From: JASFBA01 sp036172265
Lineage (GTDB): Bacteria > Chloroflexota > Chloroflexia > DTKN01
Assembly: GCA_036172265.1 (NCBI GenBank)
Contig: JASFBA010000072.1
Coordinates: forward strand, 1-14,176
DNA: 14,176 nt
Direction of reading: 5' to 3'
The first letter of the stretch is position 1, and each line of letters starts with the position of its first letter. Made by a program: the position numbers and the translations under genes. The notes beneath the pieces are model-generated. The model searched no databases. It was not told where the DNA came from and worked only from the letters and a program-made list of their open reading frames with translations. Positions 10,301-14,176 of this stretch are shown here, one piece after another.

Positions 10301-10317
10301 CCAGGGAACAGCCCTGG
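10301..10317 (-). promoter_or_regulatory. Small hairpin overlapping the ribosome site of pncC
   Basis: CCAGGG and CCCTGG (10301-10306 and 10312-10317) form a 6-bp stem with a 5-nt loop in the gap before pncC. On the minus strand the 3' arm includes the GG of the pncC GGAG ribosome site (10302-10299), so folding could lower initiation. The stem is short and this role is an inference. Confidence 0.35.
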
Positions 10318-10333
10318 GAAGAGCGATGTCCTG

Positions 10334-11029
10334 TCAGGCGCCCTGGGCCGGGAGGTGAGAAGCCCTCCGTCCCCTCAGGCGCAGCCACAGGAATTCCTGC
10401 CGGGCGAAGAGCGGGCCGGCCAGCAGGCCGAGGAAGAGGGCGCCGATAAAGGGCCAGTGGGGATAGAAAACCCTATCGAACTGCAGAGCCCGGACGGCCG
10501 CCAGGTCCAGGTGAACGAACTCCCAGCCGGCCCAGTATAGAAAGTGCAGGAAGGCCGGCACCTGGACCAGAAAGAGGGGCGGAACCAGAGTCCGTATCCC
10601 CTCTCCCCGATAGAGCACCAGGTAGGCTCCGAACAGGCCGGCTACCACCCCGGCCAGCCCATAGAGCCGGGCCTCTTCCGGGAGGTAGGGGGCGAGGAAA
10701 CCTGCCACCACCACCCCGCCGAGGCCACAGAGCAGGCTGAGGAAGAAGAAACCGTAAGGCCCACAGGCGTCCTCGACCTTGCTTCCCAGCACCCAAAGAT
10801 AGATCAAATTTACCAGAGGCGCCAACCATCCTGGCCCCTGCACCAGAAGACAGCCTACAGCCTGTTCTACGGCCCATATCCGCTGCCCCAGTTCGGCCGG
10901 CCGAAGGCCGTATAGTCCATCCAGCGGAAGACGACGCTCATAGATGAAGACGATTAACCCTACCACCAGAAGGAGGTAGGTCATCCAGGGGAAACCGAAG
11001 CGCCTCCGGGCATCGCCCAGTGGAATCAC
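10334..11029 (-). CDS. Rhomboid-family membrane protein lacking catalytic residues (predicted pseudoprotease)
   Basis: The 231-residue protein has about six hydrophobic segments and the outline of a bacterial rhomboid. It shows an N-terminal MIPLGD, a first membrane helix (about 16-30), YLWVLGSKVEDACG (77-90; compare LW-x-FG-x-x-VED-x-x-G), and GLAGVVAGLFGAYLVLYRG (124-142; compare G-x-SG-x-x-x-G-x-x-GAYL). The serine of the GxSG motif is Ala126 here. The first conserved His region reads GWLAPLVNL, with the usual histidines missing and Asn74 kept. A histidine (191) occurs in the last part, but the following GG is absent. It therefore cannot work as a standard Ser-His rhomboid protease and may bind or chaperone membrane partners. 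The start is GTG at 11029 with AGGAGG 8 nt upstream. It lies 13 nt after the TPR/zinc-ribbon gene and is probably co-translated with it. Confidence 0.8.
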   Translation of the reverse strand: MIPLGDARRRFGFPWMTYLLLVVGLIVFIYERRLPLDGLYGLRPAELGQRIWAVEQAVGCLLVQGPGWLAPLVNLIYLWVLGSKVEDACGPYGFFFLSLLCGLGGVVVAGFLAPYLPEEARLYGLAGVVAGLFGAYLVLYRGEGIRTLVPPLFLVQVPAFLHFLYWAGWEFVHLDLAAVRALQFDRVFYPHWPFIGALFLGLLAGPLFARQEFLWLRLRGRRASHLPAQGA

Positions 11030-11042
11030 GGCCTTTTCCTCC

Positions 11043-12785
11043 TCACGAGAGTACCATAACGGTCCCCAGAACCACCAGGATCAATCCGATCAGCGCAGCC
11101 CCCCAGCGGTAAAGGTCGGTCTCCGAAAGTTCTACCCGGCCGGTCAGCCGGCGGCTTCCCTTGGGCCACAATTGGGCTATCTGTCCGAGGAGCGAGGGGC
11201 CGGTCCTTCGGGGAAAGAGCCGGCGGAAGAAAAAGGCGACCGAGCGGAAGAAACGCGCTTGCCCCAGAAGACGACCCAAGCGCCTTCCCAACATACGGAG
11301 GCTCTGGATCGGACGGCTGGCCCCGATCCGTCGCCAGGTACAGGAAAGGGCGGCCGCCGCCCGCTCCAGGCTTCGGGCAAAGCGTAGGCGGGCCACCCCC
11401 AAGCCCTCGGCAATGGTTTGGGCCGAACGACGCAGCCGGACCTGAAACTGCATCGCCCAAACCGGCCTCTTCCGCTCCTGGCGCTTCCGGCGGGCCTCCA
11501 GCCGTTCGGCCAGGCGTCCCTCAGGCCGGACGGTGAGAAGGGCAAAGCCGGGCAGGTGACGCGGGGCAGAGGTCGCCGCAGTCAGGAGGTAGCCGCCGGC
11601 CAGGGTGGCCAGGAGGCCCAGGATGTTCAAGGTATAAGCCGGGGAGTAGGCCGTGGCTACCGCCCATTCCCGTCCCCGGTTCAGGAGGAGCAGGAGGAGG
11701 CCAGCCAGGAAGAAACGCCCTGCCCCGCGCACCGTCTCCTGCCAGCGGTTACGGAACGCCTCCGGCACGGGAGGCCGTAACGCCCGGATTCGGGCGGCGG
11801 CCCGTTCGGCCAATTCCCCGCCGGTTCGGGCCAGGTGGCGAAATTCGTTAATAGCCCGCACTTCATATCCTTGCTCCAGGAGGATCTCGGCCAGGGCATA
11901 CCGGATCTCGGGGAGGTTCTCCTCCAAGGCCAGGGCCATCTCGTAGTAGTTTCGGGCGGCCTCGCGCTCCCCGCGCTTTTCATGGAATCGGCCCAGTTCG
12001 ATGAAGAGGTCGGCCCGTCGTTCGCCCAGCGCCCGATCCTCGCGGAGGAGTTCCCGATAGAGGCGGCCGGCCTCTTCCATATTCCCCAGTTCGCGCTGGT
12101 AGTTGGCCATCCGCAGGCGCAAGGCGCGCCGGTGCTCTTCATCCCCGGCCTCCTCGATAGCCCGCTCCAGGCTCTGGAGAGCCAAGTCGCGCTGGCCCGA
12201 GGCCATAAAGGCCTCCGCTGCGACCTCCGCCACCCGGGGATAGTCAGGGTTCAGGAGCAGGGTCTTGTCCCAGGTGTCCAAAGCCCGTTTCGGCTGACCG
12301 TGCTTCAGGTACAATTCCCCCAGATGGAAGAAATAGGCTGCTCCGTCCGAGGAATCGCCGATCTCCAGGCCGCAGGCGGCGCAAGAGGTGCGGTCAATAT
12401 CTACCCGTTCGCCGCAGGCCGGGCAGAGGACAAAGAGGTCCTGGCCGCAGTTGGCGCACTGGAAGGCGTTGGGGTCGTTCGGTTCGCCGCAGAGGGGGCA
12501 GATGGTACGTTTGGCCTGGGGACGGCCGGCTTCCTTCTGCCCCTCCAAGTAGCGCAGGCCGGCCTGGGCCTGGGCATTGGCCGGGTTGATAGCCAGCACC
12601 CGTTCCAGACAGTAGCGCTTCTCAGCTACGGTGTCCAGTATGGCGCTCAGCCAGAGCCAGGCCTCCTCGTTGCGCGGATCCGCTCTGAGGACACGGCCCA
12701 GGCACTCGCGGGCCCAGTTTTTGTTGCCCGACTGGGCGGCCTGGATGGCCTCACGCATCAGGAGTCGGATGCGGCTGCGTTCCAC
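11043..12785 (-). CDS. TPR protein with two zinc ribbons and C-terminal membrane segments (function unknown)
   Basis: This protein of about 580 residues is not one I can name. Numbering from the GTG at 12785, residues 10-80 hold two TPR-like units (DPRNEEAWLWLSAILD, then CLERVLAINPANAQA). Two zinc ribbons follow: Cys96/99/110/113 and Cys121/124/135/138 (CPLC...CANC, CPAC...CAAC). A second TPR block spans about 150-335. Hydrophobic segments at about 357-369 and 385-404 are followed by a very Arg-rich region (420-545) and a last membrane helix at 559-578. It may assemble a complex at the membrane. The frame is open to ATG 12800, but GTG 12785 has GGAGAAG about 7 nt upstream and the ATG has no ribosome site. 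A third candidate, ATG 12758, overlaps the moaB-like stop as TGATG. The gene overlaps the molybdopterin gene and precedes the rhomboid-like gene by 13 nt. Confidence 0.85.
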   Translation of the reverse strand: MERSRIRLLMREAIQAAQSGNKNWARECLGRVLRADPRNEEAWLWLSAILDTVAEKRYCLERVLAINPANAQAQAGLRYLEGQKEAGRPQAKRTICPLCGEPNDPNAFQCANCGQDLFVLCPACGERVDIDRTSCAACGLEIGDSSDGAAYFFHLGELYLKHGQPKRALDTWDKTLLLNPDYPRVAEVAAEAFMASGQRDLALQSLERAIEEAGDEEHRRALRLRMANYQRELGNMEEAGRLYRELLREDRALGERRADLFIELGRFHEKRGEREAARNYYEMALALEENLPEIRYALAEILLEQGYEVRAINEFRHLARTGGELAERAAARIRALRPPVPEAFRNRWQETVRGAGRFFLAGLLLLLLNRGREWAVATAYSPAYTLNILGLLATLAGGYLLTAATSAPRHLPGFALLTVRPEGRLAERLEARRKRQERKRPVWAMQFQVRLRRSAQTIAEGLGVARLRFARSLERAAAALSCTWRRIGASRPIQSLRMLGRRLGRLLGQARFFRSVAFFFRRLFPRRTGPSLLGQIAQLWPKGSRRLTGRVELSETDLYRWGAALIGLILVVLGTVMVLS

Positions 12786-13285
12786 GTTTCTTCTCCGCAT
12801 TCGCCGGGATCGCCCCGGAGTTTGGCCAGCCCATGGGGCAAGGCCGGCAGGATAACTTCCAGATTTTCCCGAGCGGCCCGGGGGCTTCCCGGAAGGTTGA
12901 CGATGAGGGTCCGGCCGGCGATGCCGGCTACGGCCCGCGAAAGCATGGCGTGAGGAGTCTGGCGCAGACTGGCTGCCCGCATCGCCTCGGCCAGGCCCGG
13001 AGCCTCCCGTTCGATCACCCGCCGAGTGGCCTCCGGGGTCACATCCCGGGGGGAAAAGCCGGTGCCGCCGGTGGTGAGCACCAGGTCCACCCCCTGTCCC
13101 ACCCAGCGTTTCAGAGCCTCCTCGATGGCCGGAACCTCGTCAGGGACGATTTCTTCGGCGATGACCCGGGCCTGGGGAAGGGCGGAGATGACCTCGCGGA
13201 CCGTCGGTCCGCTGCGGTCCTCGCGTTCGCCCCGCGAGGAGCGGTCGCTTACGGTCAGAACGGCAACGGTGTAGCCTTCTTCCAT
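12758..13285 (-). CDS. mog: Molybdopterin adenylyltransferase (MoaB/MogA family)
   Basis: The 175-residue protein should adenylylate molybdopterin with ATP, the step that prepares it for molybdenum insertion. The MoCF fold is clear. SDRSSRG (13-19) is near the N-terminus, the signature TTGGTGFSPRDVTPEAT is at 71-87, and NLPGSPRAARENL, ending in ALPHGLAKLRG, forms the C-terminal part. MoaB and MogA cannot be separated with certainty by eye. The frame is open to ATG 13318, but the first 11 residues are not family-like and approach the rnpB 3' hairpin, so ATG 13285 (EEGYTVAVLTVSDR follows) is chosen; its ribosome site is weak. It heads the minus-strand operon and overlaps the TPR gene by 28 nt. 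Its product is needed by molybdoenzymes such as the formate dehydrogenase encoded at 3921-8490. Confidence 0.9.
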   Translation of the reverse strand: MEEGYTVAVLTVSDRSSRGEREDRSGPTVREVISALPQARVIAEEIVPDEVPAIEEALKRWVGQGVDLVLTTGGTGFSPRDVTPEATRRVIEREAPGLAEAMRAASLRQTPHAMLSRAVAGIAGRTLIVNLPGSPRAARENLEVILPALPHGLAKLRGDPGECGEETWNAAASDS

Positions 13286-13324
13286 AGGCAGGCTCTTGCC
13301 GACGGCAAACCATCTCACGCGCCG

Positions 13325-13351
13325 GCCGCCCGGGGATGTCCCCCGGGCGGC
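13325..13351 (-). terminator. GC hairpin just downstream of rnpB
   Basis: Eleven base pairs (GCCGCCCGGGG with CCCCGGGCGGC) close a 5-nt loop right after the 3' arm of the RNase P RNA. It is very stable, but no U-tract follows on the minus strand. It may be a weak or factor-assisted terminator or a barrier defining the RNA 3' end, with read-through into the molybdopterin gene. Confidence 0.55.
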
Positions 13352-13714
13352 GAGCAGGCCTGTAAGCCGGGTTCTGTCCCGGCCGGCCTCGGCGCCGGCG
13401 GCCGGCCGGGGGCGACCATCTCTCTAGGCCGACGGTTTCCCACCGGCTCCAGCGGCCTACCTGGGGCGTTCGGGCGGGCCACCCATGCCCCTGCTTGGCC
13501 TTGCTCCGGACGAGGTTTGCCCAGCAGGTCGGTCACCCGACCTCTGGTGGGCTCTTACCCCACCATTTCACCCTTGCCGGCCTTGGGCCGGCGGTATGGT
13601 TTCTGTGGCACTTTCTGCGGGTCACCCCGCCTGGGCGTTACCCAGCGTCCTGCCCTGTGGAGCCCGGACTTTCCTCGGATGGACCAAGCCACCCGCGGCC
13701 GCCCGGCCTGCTCG
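13351..13714 (-). ncRNA. rnpB: RNase P RNA, bacterial type A
   Basis: The minus strand contains the hallmark conserved blocks of the catalytic RNA that matures tRNA 5' ends. GAGGAAAGTCCGGGCTCC and ACAGGGCA lie near the 5' end, and the type A pattern GGGTGAAATGGTGGGGTAAG is in the middle. AGAGAGATGG and ACAGAACCCGGCTTACAGGCC lie near the 3' end. The termini pair perfectly: CGAGCAGGCC at the 5' end (13714-13705) with GGCCTGCTCG at the 3' end (13360-13351), forming helix P1. That gives an RNA of about 364 nt, a normal size. Its promoter lies 7 nt upstream. Exact ends may differ by a few nucleotides. Confidence 0.96.
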
Positions 13715-13720
13715 TTTTCT

Positions 13721-13749
13721 ATTATACCATATCGCTACCCTGACGACAA
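13721..13749 (-). promoter_or_regulatory. Promoter of rnpB
   Basis: On the minus strand, TTGTCG (13749-13744), a 17-nt spacer and TATAAT (13726-13721). The RNase P RNA 5' end at 13714 falls 7 nt after the -10 box, exactly where transcription should begin. The -35 box lies 9 bp from the -35 box of the divergent promoter at 13759-13787. Confidence 0.85.
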
Positions 13750-13758
13750 GGCAGACAT

Positions 13759-13787
13759 TTGACTTATCAAAGAAAGGGGGGTATAAT
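13759..13787 (+). promoter_or_regulatory. Promoter of the coiled-coil repeat gene
   Basis: TTGACT (13759-13764), a 17-nt spacer that includes GGGGGG, and TATAAT (13782-13787). Transcription should begin near 13794, about 25 nt before the ATG at 13819. It is back-to-back with the rnpB promoter. Confidence 0.82.
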
Positions 13788-13818
13788 ATAAATGGTTCTC
13801 GGAGGATAGAGGTGTAAG

Positions 13819-14176
13819 ATGTCGTTCCTTTTGACCCGGAAGGAAATGGAAGAAAAGTTGGGACGGGCCTTTCCACCGACCCAGGCGGATGTCCTCCTTG
13901 AGATTCTGGATGCCATTCGCCAGATTGAGGTGGAGCGGGCGGCCGATGCGCGAGAATTGCGTCAGGGCCTGAAGGCTCTCACAGGAGAAGTGAGGGAACT
14001 GGCCGCCGCCCAGAAGCGCACCGAGGAGCGGGTGGAGGAACTGGCCGAGGCCCAGAAGCGCACCGAGGAACGGGTGGAGGAACTGGCCGAGGCCCAGAAG
14101 CGCACCGAGGAGCGGGTGGAGGAACTGGCCGAGGCCCAGAAGCGCACCGAGGAACGGGTGGAGGAACTGGCCGAGG
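13819..14176 (+). CDS. Coiled-coil repeat protein (partial; possibly of the DUF3782 / PD-(D/E)XK-like group)
   Basis: The gene starts at ATG 13819 (GAGGTG at 13809-13814 upstream) and runs off the right edge after 119 codons. Residues 1-60 begin MSFLLTRKEMEEKLGRAFPP and continue with a helical segment (QADVLLEILDAIRQIEVERA). From residue 61, four copies of a 14-residue unit LAEAQKRTEERVEE follow and a fifth begins. Leu, Gln, Thr and Val fall at alternating 4-3 spacing, as in a two-heptad coiled coil. Proteins with this head and such repeats are common in Chloroflexota and cyanobacteria and often end in a nuclease-like DUF3782 domain. That end is not visible here, so the family assignment is from memory of the pattern. 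The strong charge argues for a cytoplasmic protein. Confidence 0.8.
   Translation, partial: MSFLLTRKEMEEKLGRAFPPTQADVLLEILDAIRQIEVERAADARELRQGLKALTGEVRELAAAQKRTEERVEELAEAQKRTEERVEELAEAQKRTEERVEELAEAQKRTEERVEELAE
13999..14176 (+). repeat. 42-bp tandem repeat encoding a 14-residue coiled-coil unit
   Basis: Units lie at 13999-14040, 14041-14082, 14083-14124 and 14125-14166, with a fifth starting at 14167. Units 2-4 are nearly identical; unit 1 differs at GCC for GAG in codon 3. One synonymous site alternates: GAG in units 1 and 3, GAA in units 2 and 4 (codon 10), giving an 84-bp higher-order period. The array continues beyond the window. Confidence 0.95.

Noticed and set aside
10293..10388. N-terminal extension of the PncC protein up to 10388
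   Set aside because: It would overlap the rhomboid-like gene and add a non-conserved Gly/Pro-rich tail, while the ATG at 10292 has a ribosome site and gives family length.
11835..12953. Plus-strand 372-codon open frame opposite the TPR/zinc-ribbon gene
   Set aside because: Shadow frame: the minus strand carries paired CxxC motifs, TPRs and membrane helices, and the plus frame has no recognisable content.
12833..13762. Plus-strand 309-codon open frame crossing the molybdopterin gene and the RNase P RNA
   Set aside because: It runs antisense through a structural RNA gene and a conserved enzyme, so it is not coding.
13999..14176. Regular 42-bp repeats considered as a CRISPR array
   Set aside because: The repeats are contiguous with no variable spacers, stay in one reading frame and encode a coiled coil.

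Overview
The window is a GC-rich, gene-dense piece of a bacterial chromosome. The protein and DNA style suggests a Chloroflexota-type (Anaerolineae-like) bacterium. Pointers are the many Ala/Gly/Arg/Leu-rich proteins, the TPR protein with paired zinc ribbons, the short GC-rich intergenic palindromes and the coiled-coil protein built on 14-residue repeats. This taxonomic guess is inference; no marker gene was compared. The promoters that can be read are classic sigma-70 type (TTGACA-like / 17-18 nt / TATAAT).

Layout. (1) 1-129, minus: the first 43 codons of a gene running off the left edge, possibly a DNA methyltransferase. It is transcribed divergently from a sensory operon. (2) 354-2426, plus: a soluble double-GAF histidine kinase followed 3 nt later by a stand-alone receiver protein. 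(3) 2468-3526, minus: a response regulator with an HD-GYP domain (predicted cyclic-di-GMP phosphodiesterase), convergent with the receiver gene. (4) 3527-3920: a divergent intergenic region with three hairpins and the promoter of the next operon. (5) 3921-8490, plus: a two-gene operon for a soluble NAD-linked, molybdenum-dependent formate dehydrogenase. It consists of a NuoE-NuoF fusion (diaphorase) and a large catalytic subunit with a NuoG-like iron-sulfur arm. (6) 13285 down to 8538, minus: a packed five-gene run of molybdopterin adenylyltransferase, TPR/zinc-ribbon membrane protein, rhomboid-like protein lacking catalytic residues, PncC/CinA amidase and M16 zinc protease. (7) 13351-13714, minus: the RNase P RNA gene with its own promoter. 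(8) 13819 to the right edge, plus: the start of a coiled-coil protein made of 42-bp tandem repeats, divergent from rnpB.

How the parts fit. The formate dehydrogenase should oxidise formate at a molybdenum-bis(pyranopterin) site with a cysteine ligand. Electrons would pass through one [2Fe-2S] and four [4Fe-4S] clusters of the large subunit to the clusters and FMN of the fused NuoEF subunit, and then to NAD+. The molybdopterin adenylyltransferase in the convergent operon makes a precursor of the same cofactor, so the neighbourhood has a plausible molybdenum theme. The sensor kinase, receiver and HD-GYP regulator form a signalling cluster next to it, but nothing in the sequence shows that they control the dehydrogenase.

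No IS element, CRISPR array, tRNA gene or phage gene was seen. The most unusual points are the fused minimal dehydrogenase, an A-rich repeat-like insertion read in frame through its catalytic subunit, the non-catalytic rhomboid, related-looking palindromes, and strong over-use of the octamer GGCCGGCC.
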